From positions 186,001 through 250,000 of the forward strand of contig JBOEHK010000006.1 of NCBI GenBank assembly GCA_050633885.1: a stretch of DNA of 64,000 bases, written 5' to 3'. The notes below the pieces were generated by a model. It saw only the letters and a list, made by a program, of their open reading frames with translations, was not told where the DNA came from and did no database searches. Source of the DNA: JAWSVE01 sp050633885 (lineage in GTDB: Bacteria > Pseudomonadota > Gammaproteobacteria > Pseudomonadales > Cellvibrionaceae). Position numbers and translations under genes: made by a program. Positions 25,719 through 34,574 of this stretch are shown one piece after another (within the stretch, counting starts at the first letter, position 1; every line of letters begins with the position of its first letter).

Positions 25719-26771
25719 CTAGCTAACTAGATAATGTTTATCAGAATTTTGTAAAATGTAAGTAGTAAAACCGGCCTGACACAATAGGTGAGCCGCTACT
25801 TCACTGCGTTTACCACCGTCATCCGTCAATACGTAGGTGGTGTTTTGATTAAACTCGGATAGCTTATTACGCAAAGACGACAAAGGAATGTTGGTACTTT
25901 CTTGTACATGGAATTTACGATGTTCCACCGGTAATCGGATATCTAGCAATTTAAAATCTGATTGATCTTTCATCTTAAGTTGCAATTCAGCTGTATCCAA
26001 ATAGCGAATGAGAGGCTCTTGCAGCAACGATTTAAAATGCTCTTTACTGAGTTGCATGAGGACGCCATCCGACTCCATAGTGATACTCGCATTTCGAATT
26101 GTTTCACCGACGAGTGCTTCTTCACCAAAAAAATTACCCGCTTCAAGTACAGCGATATCTCCTTGTTGCCGACTATGTATTTTGGCAATGCCCGTCTCGA
26201 TCACGTAAAAATAATCACCCTCATCTCCTTCGCTAATCACGTCTTCACCTTCTGAAAACACGACCGCTTTAAACAAGCTAAATAGTTTTTGTAAATGAGT
26301 CGGCGGGACCTGATCAAAAAGCGGGGAATCAAGAAGGCTCGTCATCCAATCAGTTTGTTCTTCATCATCGTCTACAGCTTCAACAATGTTCGGTAATAAC
26401 GTCGCAGAAACATCCTCTTGCCAATTTTTTAATAATTCAAAAGCCTCGTGCTCAACAATTAAAATTTCCGCTTCGGTTTTGGCTTTCGCTGAAACAGGAG
26501 AGAGGCCATCATCACTTTCTGGCTGACTCAGCGGGTAATGATGTCTACCACCAGAATCTGAAATCACTTCATTTTTGAAGCTTGCATCTACGAGGTCAAC
26601 ACTACCGCTCACTAGATAACTGACAGCCGGTAATTTTTTCCCGCGCTTAATCAGAAAAGATCCTTTCGAAAAATTTTCTATTCGACAAAGGGGAGCGATT
26701 CTCTCAAGTTGGTCGATTGTTAAAGAATCAAAAGGCGTGAAGAGCTGTAATAAAGTTTGAGCAACGGCCAC
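25719..26771 (-). CDS. Double cyclic-nucleotide-binding domain plus rhodanese-like protein
   Basis: 350 residues from GTG at 26771, which follows CGGAGG at good spacing; an ATG seven codons earlier has no such site. Domains in order: a degenerate cNMP-binding domain (about 10-115), a second better-kept one (about 150-260) with FSEGEDVISEGDEGDYFYVIETGIAKI and GNFFGEEALVGETIRNASI, and a rhodanese domain (about 265-350). The rhodanese loop reads TDDGGKRSE, so the catalytic Cys position is Asp317 and sulfur transfer is not expected. There is no DNA-binding domain. It is a sensor/adaptor by appearance; the ligand could be cAMP, c-di-GMP or none. Confidence 0.8.
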   Translation of the reverse strand: MAVAQTLLQLFTPFDSLTIDQLERIAPLCRIENFSKGSFLIKRGKKLPAVSYLVSGSVDLVDASFKNEVISDSGGRHHYPLSQPESDDGLSPVSAKAKTEAEILIVEHEAFELLKNWQEDVSATLLPNIVEAVDDDEEQTDWMTSLLDSPLFDQVPPTHLQKLFSLFKAVVFSEGEDVISEGDEGDYFYVIETGIAKIHSRQQGDIAVLEAGNFFGEEALVGETIRNASITMESDGVLMQLSKEHFKSLLQEPLIRYLDTAELQLKMKDQSDFKLLDIRLPVEHRKFHVQESTNIPLSSLRNKLSEFNQNTTYVLTDDGGKRSEVAAHLLCQAGFTTYILQNSDKHYLVS

Positions 26772-26936
26772 TGAAAACCTCCGAGCGAACATTTGGTTAG
26801 AATCAGTCTAATAGAAGAGTGTAACTTTTGATTTTCTATCAGCTTTTTCAAGCGGGTTAATAAATAACGTTGAGCTAACTGTAGCCGAATATTATTGATA
26901 ACCCTATCACTGTTTTCGCCCAAGTGTGATGGCTGT

Positions 26937-28259
26937 CTAAGAATAAAGTTGATCCACTGCGAGAAACCGAGACAAAATTCGATAGAGCGCGAATCCATCT
27001 TCCGTTCCTGCCACTTCTCTAATTGAGTGCATTCCATAAGTAGGGATACCCACATCAATGGTGGCCACACCGACTTTACTCGCTGTAATCGGCCCAATCG
27101 TACTACCACAGCCTAGATCAGTTCGCGTCACAAAACTCTGCACGGAAATATTATCGATACCCGCAATAAATTTAAAAACACCACTGGTATTACTGTTAGT
27201 CGCATATCGTTGGTTTGTGTTGGTTTTTATAACCGGACCTGCATTAATTAGTGGCCCATGATTTTGGTCATGCTTATCAGAGAAATTAGGATGAATTGCA
27301 TGGGCATTATCGGCAGAAATTAATAAGCTTTTTTCCATCGCTCTTTGGTAGTTTTCGGGTTCCGGCATCATTCGAATTAACAAATCCCGCAACATCGGCC
27401 CCGCTGCTCCAGATGCCGATTGACTACCAATTTCCTCATGGTCAGTACAGATCAACATACTGGTATGATCGTTATCTGCTTCTACCAATGACTGCAATCC
27501 AATGCAGCAACTCGCCAAATTATCCAATCGTGCACTGGCAATTAATTGATCATGAAGCCCTATAATGGCAGGCGGTTGTACATCATAAAAACTTAACTCG
27601 TAATCAAGAATTTTATCCGCTTGCAGATCAGAGTGATGCTGGTGAAGATGATTCAATAACACCGAATTGAAGGTAATTTGTTTTTTCTTACCAGTCATAT
27701 CGGTCTCTGTATTCACAAACGCCAAGACAGGTGGAATATCTTTTTGAGAGTTGATAGAACGATTTTCGTTCGCCGTTCTATCTAAGTGAATAGCAAGACT
27801 TGGCACAGTCGCTATCGCTTTTTTAAAATCAATAAGGCAATTTTTTAACTCGCCGTTCTTATTGGTCAATGACACCCTTCCAGCTAGAGAAAGATCACGA
27901 TCAAACCAAGGGGCCAGTAATACACCGCCATACACCTCGACACCTAACTGAAATACGCCGTGCCGTAACAAATCTGGCTGAGGCTTAACTCGCAAACACG
28001 GGCTATCAGTATGAGCGCCAACCATTCGCAGGCCGTTCTCTTGCATGGATTTTTTGCCGTAGACAAACGCAATTATGCTTGAATCGTTACGCGTCACAAA
28101 ATAGCGTTTGCCCTTTTCTAACGTCCAAGTATCTTCAGTACGAAGCTGTTGAAAATTTTCAGCAACCAATCGTTTTTTCATCGTTTCAACTGCGTGAAAT
28201 GGTGTTGGAGAAGACTGGATAAAAGACAGTAATTCTTGATTAAAATCAGCAGTATTCAT
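26937..28259 (-). CDS. apeB: M18 family aminopeptidase
   Basis: 440 residues. M18 metallo-aminopeptidases remove N-terminal residues, often acidic, from peptides in the cytoplasm. Visible zinc and catalytic segments are VGAHTDSPCLRVKP (His-x-Asp), ASARLDNLASC, ICTDHEEIGSQSASGA (Glu-Glu), and SADNAHAIHPNF. VTRTDLGCGSTIGPITAS and GIPTYGMHSIREVAG are typical of the C-terminal part. The N-terminus LLSFIQSSPTPFHAVETM agrees well with family starts. The gene stands alone with about 140 nt to the next downstream gene. Confidence 0.93.
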   Translation of the reverse strand: MNTADFNQELLSFIQSSPTPFHAVETMKKRLVAENFQQLRTEDTWTLEKGKRYFVTRNDSSIIAFVYGKKSMQENGLRMVGAHTDSPCLRVKPQPDLLRHGVFQLGVEVYGGVLLAPWFDRDLSLAGRVSLTNKNGELKNCLIDFKKAIATVPSLAIHLDRTANENRSINSQKDIPPVLAFVNTETDMTGKKKQITFNSVLLNHLHQHHSDLQADKILDYELSFYDVQPPAIIGLHDQLIASARLDNLASCCIGLQSLVEADNDHTSMLICTDHEEIGSQSASGAAGPMLRDLLIRMMPEPENYQRAMEKSLLISADNAHAIHPNFSDKHDQNHGPLINAGPVIKTNTNQRYATNSNTSGVFKFIAGIDNISVQSFVTRTDLGCGSTIGPITASKVGVATIDVGIPTYGMHSIREVAGTEDGFALYRILSRFLAVDQLYS

Positions 28260-28336
28260 ATAAATTTTTCACTTATTTAAAAAAACTGTAAAACAAATCA
28301 AGAGCACAATGTAAAGTGTTCAAGTTTGTCAGGAAA

Positions 28337-29227
28337 TTATTCGGTATTTGAATGAGTCATAACGTGCAGTCGAGCCAATAGACTGGAAGTATCCCATCGT
28401 CCTCCTCCCATTGATTGGACGTCAGAATAAAATTCATCGACTAACGATGTCACTGGTAATGGCGTGTTATTTTTTTCAGCCTCAGCAAATACAATACCCA
28501 GATCTTTTCTCATCCAATCCACGGCAAAACCGTGGTTGTATTCATTCTTGCTCATGGTCTGGTAGCGATTTTCCATTTGCCATGATTGTGCAGCTCCCTG
28601 AGAAATAACACTGATCACCTTTTCGATATCTAACTCAGCATTGTTTGCAAAACATAAACCTTCTGATAATCCTTGTATCAATCCAGCAATACATATTTGA
28701 TTCACCATTTTGCATAGCTGCCCACTTCCAACCGGGCCAATGAGCGTTGCGGCCTTAGCATAAGCCTTTAAGATCGGATGAATTTTGTCAAAGACAGCTT
28801 GCTCACCACCCAGCATGACGGATAACGATCCGTTCTCCGCGCCCTGCTGCCCTCCTGACACTGGCGCATCCAAAAAACTCACACCGTAACTTTTTGCTGC
28901 CAAACTAATCTCTTTAGCTAATTCAGCTGAGGCTGTCGTGTGATCAACAAGCGTCGCTCCCGCCTTCATTCCAGCAAGTGCACCATCTTCTCCTAATACA
29001 ACACTTCTCACGTCTTCATCGTTTCCGACACAACAAAAAACAACGTCGCAGTTTTGAGCTGCTAGTTTTGGAGAATCTGCTTTTTCTCCACCAAACGCTT
29101 TAGTCCAATCACTGGCTTTTGACGGTGTTCGATTATAAACAGTGACTGCGTAACCTTTTTTTTGGAGATGCCCTGCCATAGGGTATCCCATGACACCTAA
29201 ACCAATAAATGCAACATGTGTTTGCAT
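28337..29227 (-). CDS. Beta-hydroxyacid dehydrogenase family NAD(P)-dependent oxidoreductase
   Basis: 296 residues. The N-terminal Rossmann fold has FIGLGVMGYPMAGHLQKKGY (GxGxMGxPMA). The substrate loop is DAPVSGGQQGAENGSLSVMLGG, and the catalytic Lys is in GQLCKMVNQI, family GxxxKxxNN with Asn partly kept. Relatives are 3-hydroxyisobutyrate dehydrogenase, tartronate semialdehyde reductase and the glyoxylate/succinic-semialdehyde reductase group. The DHTTASAELAKEI segment does not decide between them. No valine or glycerate pathway genes are adjacent. Confidence 0.88.
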   Translation of the reverse strand: MQTHVAFIGLGVMGYPMAGHLQKKGYAVTVYNRTPSKASDWTKAFGGEKADSPKLAAQNCDVVFCCVGNDEDVRSVVLGEDGALAGMKAGATLVDHTTASAELAKEISLAAKSYGVSFLDAPVSGGQQGAENGSLSVMLGGEQAVFDKIHPILKAYAKAATLIGPVGSGQLCKMVNQICIAGLIQGLSEGLCFANNAELDIEKVISVISQGAAQSWQMENRYQTMSKNEYNHGFAVDWMRKDLGIVFAEAEKNNTPLPVTSLVDEFYSDVQSMGGGRWDTSSLLARLHVMTHSNTE

Positions 29228-29333
29228 CTGACACTCCCAAGCTCATTGGTAGACAGTAAACTCATTATTAAGATTTTAATTCTATTCTTAACAATCTCAT
29301 ATTAAGCTCTAAAAATTGATGCTGTCTCAATTC

Positions 29334-30134
29334 CTACCCAACGAATAACAACATTGCTAGAACCGCGCCTAAACATAACCGATAGACAACAAATGGCATC
29401 ATCCCTATACGATTAATAAAGCCTAAAAATAAAGAAATACATAAATATGCACTCATTCCAGACAAAACAGTTCCGATAATTATGTCATTCCAATTCGTGT
29501 CTGTGGCATCGAGCAGCTCTAAACTTTTTAAGCCTCCACCCGCCGCAATTAATGGAATGGATAATAAAAATGAAAAACGAGCTGCGCTTTCTCGCTGCAT
29601 ACCGAGTGCAAGCGCCATTGATATGGTGATACCTGAACGGGAAGTTCCCGGAATTAGGGCCAAGGCTTGCGATAAGCCAATGATTAAAGCAATGCGTAAT
29701 GTCATATCACTGAGTTCAAAAACTTTACTTCCCTGCTTATCAGCCCATGCCAAAAACAAACCAAAAACAACGGTTGTTATCATAATGACAACTGTTGTTC
29801 TGAAATTTTCTTCGATAAAATCATTAAATACAAAACCACATAGCCCAGCTGGAATGGTAGCCCAGATAATATACCAACCCAAACGGCTACTATCCGTCTG
29901 CTTGCGTGTTACCAAGCTCGATGTCCACCCTTCTGCCACCTGCCAAATATCTCGCCAAAAATAAATAAGAACGGCAGCTAAAGAACCGACATGGACAGCA
30001 ACATCAAACGCTAATCCTTGATCGGGCCAGCCCAATACTTCTTTAGGTAAAATTAAATGAGCGGAACTCGATATAGGAAGAAATTCTGTAATTCCTTGTA
30101 TCACGGCTAAAACAATTAACTGTAAATAATCCAA
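29334..30134 (-). CDS. uppP: Undecaprenyl-diphosphatase UppP (BacA)
   Basis: 266 residues from TTG at 30134. GAGGAAA lies 6 nt before it and the resulting N-terminus (xDYLQLIVLAVIQGITEFLP) fits the family. An earlier in-frame TTG at 30155 is less likely. Conserved segments are QGITEFLPISSSAHLILP and LALIPGTSRSGITISMAL, which hold the Glu-rich and PGxSRSG catalytic motifs. The enzyme dephosphorylates undecaprenyl diphosphate to recycle the cell-wall lipid carrier, facing the periplasm. It begins 21 nt after the tsaB stop and is probably in one transcript with it. Confidence 0.95.
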   Translation of the reverse strand: MDYLQLIVLAVIQGITEFLPISSSAHLILPKEVLGWPDQGLAFDVAVHVGSLAAVLIYFWRDIWQVAEGWTSSLVTRKQTDSSRLGWYIIWATIPAGLCGFVFNDFIEENFRTTVVIMITTVVFGLFLAWADKQGSKVFELSDMTLRIALIIGLSQALALIPGTSRSGITISMALALGMQRESAARFSFLLSIPLIAAGGGLKSLELLDATDTNWNDIIIGTVLSGMSAYLCISLFLGFINRIGMMPFVVYRLCLGAVLAMLLFVG

Positions 30135-30155
30135 TCTGCTTTCCTCTAAAATCAA

Positions 30156-30920
30156 TTACGAACGTATTCTTTTTCGTTTTGCCCAACTGACTTCGTTTCG
30201 TATATAGGTAGGTTGAGCATCAAATGCGCTCGATGTTTTCCCGTCGATAAAGTATTTCTCCGCTAAAATCGCAAGATCGTAAGCATGAGGCAATACGTTG
30301 GGTTCTATGTGATCTGCGATTTGTTGATTAGCGCCTTTAACATCCCAGCCATTTCCAACGCCAATTACAAAAGCATTGTCTTCTATCTTTGGTGGGGCAC
30401 TCATACCCAACGGCGAAGAAACTTTATCTTCGATCAATCGATTGAAAGCACAATGTTTTATACCCTCCTGTTCAGCAGAGGGGTCTTGAAAAGCAGCCCA
30501 ATAGATTTCGGACATTCTCGCATCTAGCGCAGGAATAACCACGATAGCAGAACCTTTTGAATCTCTCTTTCCCTTTTCACAGCTGAGCAGAATGCTATCC
30601 ATTGTTCGTAAAGCCGTAGCCGCCATAATTTCCAATGTTGAAACACCAACAACGGGAAGATCTGCACCATAAGCAAGACCTTGAACAACACCCAAACAGA
30701 TTCTCAACCCAGTAAAAGACCCTGGACCTGAAGCAAACGCAATCGCATCTAATTCGTGTAGTGACAGGTTAGATGTTTGCAGAAGACTCTCAATCATAGG
30801 AAGTAAACGTTGAGTATGATCCTGAGGTGCGACAACAAAGTCCTCTGTGATCACGCCATCAATATTCAGTGCGACTGAACAAGCACTCGTTGATGTGTCT
30901 ATAGCCAGGAATGCTGCCAT
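30156..30920 (-). CDS. tsaB: tRNA threonylcarbamoyladenosine biosynthesis protein TsaB
   Basis: 254 residues. TsaB is the non-catalytic partner of TsaD in making t6A37 of tRNAs that read ANN codons. The N-terminus FLAIDTSTSACSVALNIDG and the HTQRLLPMIESLLQTSNLSL segment are typical. LDAIAFASGPGSFTGLRICLGVVQGLAYG is the most diagnostic stretch, followed by PVVGVSTLEIMA and IPALDARMSEIYWA. The length is slightly above the usual about 230. It lies directly upstream of uppP; no other t6A genes are in the window. Confidence 0.95.
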   Translation of the reverse strand: MAAFLAIDTSTSACSVALNIDGVITEDFVVAPQDHTQRLLPMIESLLQTSNLSLHELDAIAFASGPGSFTGLRICLGVVQGLAYGADLPVVGVSTLEIMAATALRTMDSILLSCEKGKRDSKGSAIVVIPALDARMSEIYWAAFQDPSAEQEGIKHCAFNRLIEDKVSSPLGMSAPPKIEDNAFVIGVGNGWDVKGANQQIADHIEPNVLPHAYDLAILAEKYFIDGKTSSAFDAQPTYIRNEVSWAKRKRIRS

Positions 30921-31094
30921 GAGATCTGAAAACCTAAATGTAGATTTAAGGGGAATCTAACAATATGAACAAAGGGATCCGATTATACGTGTTCTGAAAG
31001 AAACTGATAACAAGTGTGGTTTTGTTTACTCAAAGCATTTGTCCACTCAAAACAATTGTCTACCTAAAACAAGAGAAATCAGGCCACTTTAAAC

Positions 31095-31132
31095 AAAAAA
31101 CCCCTCTCGGATATAAACCGGAGGGGTTTTTT
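31095..31132. terminator. Intrinsic terminator downstream of the AlgP-like gene
   Basis: A-run, CCCCTC, a loop region, GAGGGG, then six T residues. The stem including the A/T flanks is symmetrical, so it can work on both strands. It lies 59-96 nt beyond the stop of the Lys/Ala-rich gene. Confidence 0.85.
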
Positions 31133-31190
31133 GAATCACTTAGCCTATAAAAGATAAATGCACTAAGCGATTTTCGACAATATCGCTAAA

Positions 31191-32093
31191 TTATTTTCTA
31201 GCTTTACGGCCGCGACGCTTTGCACTTGCTTTTTTCTTAGCCGGAGCCTTTTTCTTGGCTGGAGCTTTACGCTTAGCGGGTGCTTTTTTCTTGCTAGCCG
31301 CTTTCTTTGCAGAAGCCTTTTTCTTGGCAGGAGCTTTACGCTTCTTAGGCTTAGCAGCCGCTTTTGCTTTTGCAGCCGCTTTACGAGCAGTAGCTTTTGC
31401 TTTAGCAGCCGCTTTTCTCTCTGCAGCTTTTGCTCTTGCAGCCGCTTTCTTTTCAGCCGCTTTTGCTTTTGCAGCCGCTTTACGAGCAGCTATTTTTGCT
31501 TTTGCAGCCGCTTTCTTTTCAGCCGCTTTCAGCTTAGTCGCCGCTTTTTTAGCAGCAGCCTTCGCTTTAGCTTCAAGCTTCTTAGCAGCCGCTTTTACTT
31601 TCTTAGCTGCAGCCGCTTTGCGCTTAGCTTTATACTTAGTTTCAAACGCTTTTAACGCTTTAGCTAAGTCAGCTTCTGCTTTTTGAGCCAAAGATGCTTC
31701 TAAAGCGGCTAATTTCGCTTTAGTTGCTTCTTCTGCTGCTTTTGCATTTGCTACTGCTTTAGCTTTAGCTAGATCGGCTTTAGCTTTAACAGCTTTAGCG
31801 CGTAATGCTCTAACCTTAACACCAGCCTTTGCAGCGGCATTAGAAGCAGCTTTCGCAGCTCTCTTATCGCCAGCTGTTTTAGACTTAGCAGCTTTCTTCT
31901 TAGCAGCAGCTGTTTTCTTCTTAGCCGCTTCTTGAGCTTTCACTCCAGAAGTGATTTCTTTTTGTAGCTTATCTAACGCTGATTGGATTTTCGCTACAGC
32001 TGGTGCAACTACTTTCTTTGCTGATGCGGTTTTTGCAACACGACGTTTAGCCGGTGCTTTTCTTGCCTTTCTTTTTTTTGCCACTCTAGCCAT
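31191..32093 (-). CDS. AlgP/histone H1-like Lys/Ala-rich protein
   Basis: 300 residues of extremely biased composition, mostly Ala and Lys with some Arg. The N-terminus MARVAKKRKARKAPAKRR is basic. A middle part (about 35-150) may form a helix with AKAEE-type spacing. The C-terminal half has repeated KAAAKAKAAEKKAAARAKAA units and ends in KKAPAKKK and RRGRKARK. It resembles Pseudomonas AlgP (AlgR3) and eukaryotic H1 tails, which bind DNA without sequence preference. AlgP was linked to alginate gene expression. GAGGAGAAAATAG before the ATG supports the start. Repeat units make length variation between strains likely. No alginate genes are in the window, and the regulatory role is uncertain. 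Confidence 0.75.
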   Translation of the reverse strand: MARVAKKRKARKAPAKRRVAKTASAKKVVAPAVAKIQSALDKLQKEITSGVKAQEAAKKKTAAAKKKAAKSKTAGDKRAAKAASNAAAKAGVKVRALRAKAVKAKADLAKAKAVANAKAAEEATKAKLAALEASLAQKAEADLAKALKAFETKYKAKRKAAAAKKVKAAAKKLEAKAKAAAKKAATKLKAAEKKAAAKAKIAARKAAAKAKAAEKKAAARAKAAERKAAAKAKATARKAAAKAKAAAKPKKRKAPAKKKASAKKAASKKKAPAKRKAPAKKKAPAKKKASAKRRGRKARK

Positions 32094-33495
32094 TCTATTT
32101 TCTCCTCAACATGAGCCGGTCAACTAACAACTAAAACAATAGCACAAATAATGAACGTCAAAGACGTCGGAGCGAATATTATTTAAAAAAATACTCTTTT
32201 GCACCCTTTTAAAAGCTTTTTTTTAAAAAAAATGGCATTTTTCTTCAAATTTCTTTGTTTTTTTCAATATTTTTTTGATTTTTCCAAAAATATTCCAAGT
32301 TTGGATAAAAAAATAGAAAAAAAATTGTGAAAACAAAAGAGGAAAAATCGAGACAAAATAACCATCCAAAAATCATTTTAGGATGCATTTTAAAAAATTC
32401 AAACGCGTAATTATCAAAAATAAAAGTCACTCAACACGATAATTGATGCCGTTTTTTCTTTATCAATACATATGTTTTCTTAAATTTGGATTAGAAATGG
32501 ATACTTTTAGTAATTCTCGAAAAGAAAATGAATTAAATCTGACAAATTTTGGCAGTTTTTCAATAATTTTTCTTTCTCACCCATAAAATCATCGGCATTC
32601 TTACCAGCTAACCGTCATTCCGTACCGCTCATTCTACGAAAACCAACCTTCTCGATATTTTTTGACGACGAACGGTACTACCAACTCTACTTTTGCTTAA
32701 TGAAGAAACGAATTCTTTGTTGGAAACACCCATTCGAAGAATTAAATATCAAGATGTTTTTTTTACCAACACTTTCAGTATCTGCATTGAGCGCAGCATG
32801 GAAGCGAACAAAATCATCAAGCTAACATCCCATTACGAGCAGAAGCGCTTTGATCAAGCATCAATCTAAGCACGTAGAAAGATACAAGACACTATCCTTA
32901 CGCTTATTTTATCTTTTATTCACTAAAATAAAGCCGTAAACCTGTGCCTTAAATCCACTCACAAACATATATTAAGAATCACTGTCTTAGACTGTTGGTA
33001 TCGTCTTAAAGTGGGATTTATGCATAGCCACTCAATCATCTTTCCCAATTTCGTTTAAAACTGTCTCATAAAAACAGTCTTTTTTGCCCTTACAATAGAG
33101 GCATAAAGAAAAGAAGAGTCGCATTTCAATGAAACAGATCTCGGAAGAATTTGAATTTTTGCCAAATAGATTTCTTGTAAAAGTACGCAGAAAAACGATT
33201 GCCACCTCCAAGACATAAATGAGAAAAGCGAAGAAGCCACAATCATTAGTTTTAACGTCAGAAGCTTTGCAAATAAAACTGCTAAATAGCTTCACTATCT
33301 GTTCGCTCTCGTGACTCGCTCTAGGCATCCGTTCGAAGTATTAGGGCTATTCTTCTTTAAGCACCATTTTAAGCCCTATCAAATCCTCGCGCCTTAATTG
33401 AGCAAAACAACAGAGACAAACAAAAAAGCCCCCGCTCAGTTACCTGAAACGAGGGCTTTAAGATGGCTTACAAACCATCAAAAATAAATATCCTC
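32094..33495. other. Long A+T-rich intergenic region, no supported gene
   Basis: About 1.4 kb between the AlgP-like gene and adk. The part at 32170-32450 is extremely A/T-rich, with long A and T tracts. Further right, only short reading frames without ribosome sites occur, such as 29 codons at 33129-33218 and 41 codons at 32700-32825. None shows a recognisable family. It contains the promoter for the AlgP-like gene near its left end and the adk terminator at its right end. It may hold remnants of a lost gene or a non-coding RNA, but nothing in it can be named. Confidence 0.6.
33422..33459 (-). terminator. Intrinsic terminator downstream of adk
   Basis: On the minus strand GCCCTCG pairs with CGGGGGC (one G-U), extended by a few further pairs, followed by a T run. 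It lies 37-74 nt past the adk stop. Confidence 0.8.
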
Positions 33496-34149
33496 TTATT
33501 TAAAGACAGCGAAAACCTTCTCGCGAATGGCATCTACATCACCAACACCTTTCACCTGAGTGTATTCTGGAGCATTCGACTCGCCGTTTATCAATAATTT
33601 TTTGTAAAATTCTACAAGCGGCTCCGTTTGATCATGATAAATAGATAAACGTTTTCTCACCGTCTCTTCTTTATCGTCTTCTCGTTGAATTAGAGCATCT
33701 CCAGTCTCATCATCAACACCTTCTTTTTGTGGAGGAGCATATTTGAGGTGATAAACACGCCCTGACGATTCATGAACCCGCCTACCACTTAAACGAGAAA
33801 CAATTTCTTCGTCATCAACATGGATTTCAATGACATGATCGATTTCTATTCCAGAATCTATTAAGGCTTGAGCTTGGGGTATTGTGCGAGGAAAACCATC
33901 AAACAAAAAACCCTTTTGACAGTCATCTTCTTCAATTCTAGATTTAACAATATCGATAATCAGGTCGTCCGGCATCAGAGCACCAGACTCCATAATACTT
34001 TTTGCCTTTATACCTAGAGGCGTCCCTGCTTTTACAGCAGCTCTTAACATATCACCTGTAGATATTTGTGGAATTCCGAATTCGTTCATAATGAACTGAG
34101 CTTGGGTACCTTTACCTGCTCCAGGTGCTCCCAACAATATTACGCGCAT
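33496..34149 (-). CDS. adk: Adenylate kinase
   Basis: 217 residues, the long bacterial form. It converts AMP and ATP to two ADP. The P-loop GAPGAGKGTQ is at residues 7-16. STGDMLRAAV is the AMP-binding helix, FLFDGFPRTIPQAQAL carries the conserved DGFPR, and the LID domain spans SGRRVHESSGRVYHLKYAPP. The LID has His-Ser-Asp-type residues instead of the four-Cys zinc site. RLSIYHDQTEPLVEFY follows. It is transcribed alone, with a terminator downstream. Confidence 0.97.
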   Translation of the reverse strand: MRVILLGAPGAGKGTQAQFIMNEFGIPQISTGDMLRAAVKAGTPLGIKAKSIMESGALMPDDLIIDIVKSRIEEDDCQKGFLFDGFPRTIPQAQALIDSGIEIDHVIEIHVDDEEIVSRLSGRRVHESSGRVYHLKYAPPQKEGVDDETGDALIQREDDKEETVRKRLSIYHDQTEPLVEFYKKLLINGESNAPEYTQVKGVGDVDAIREKVFAVFK

Positions 34150-34574
34150 CGGCGTGCTCCTCTCGATGGTTTACATGTTTGTGGCCAAAAACACTTTACA
34201 AGCCAATCTAAATCAATTGTGGCAGAACCTAGCGATTAGAGTCTGCCGAATAAAGTCTGGCGATTAAAAAGGCGCTTACCTTACACGCCTGTATCCGCCA
34301 AGACAACTATCGCCGTAAACACTGTTTATGGGGGACTATAACCGTTTGATTCAGTTAATCTTTTATCGGTCATATCAGATGATAGTTAGAAACAATAGTC
34401 TAGCAATCATAGAGACTATAACGAGCAACGGTCAGAATAGTCATTCTCCAGAGGCTAATTTGTAGTAGAACTGGACTAATTTTTATGACAACTTAGCTCA
34501 TAATAGTGAGCCATCTCGCTAATTTTGATGATCGACACTGGTATACTTTGGCAATCTTTATAGGAGTAACCGTA
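34150..34574. other. Intergenic region between adk and coiled-coil protein gene
   Basis: About 425 nt between divergent genes. It should hold both promoters. AGGAG at 34562-34566 serves the gene at 34575. No RNA gene or repeat was recognised. Confidence 0.5.

Noticed and set aside
31255..31686. Plus-strand open frame of 143 codons, Ala/Phe-rich, inside the AlgP-like gene
   Set aside because: It is the antisense reading of Lys/Ala repeats; composition follows from the repeats and there is no ribosome site.
31191..32093. Repeats resembling a tandem array or CRISPR
   Set aside because: Units are short, imperfect and in frame with Lys/Ala codons; there are no unique spacers.
32245..32430. Minus-strand open frame of 61 codons, Phe/Ile/Lys-rich
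   Set aside because: It is made from long A and T tracts and has no coding signals.
33032..33328. Minus-strand open frame of 98 codons in the 1.4-kb gap
   Set aside because: No ribosome site, no recognisable domain, composition like the surrounding A+T-rich DNA.
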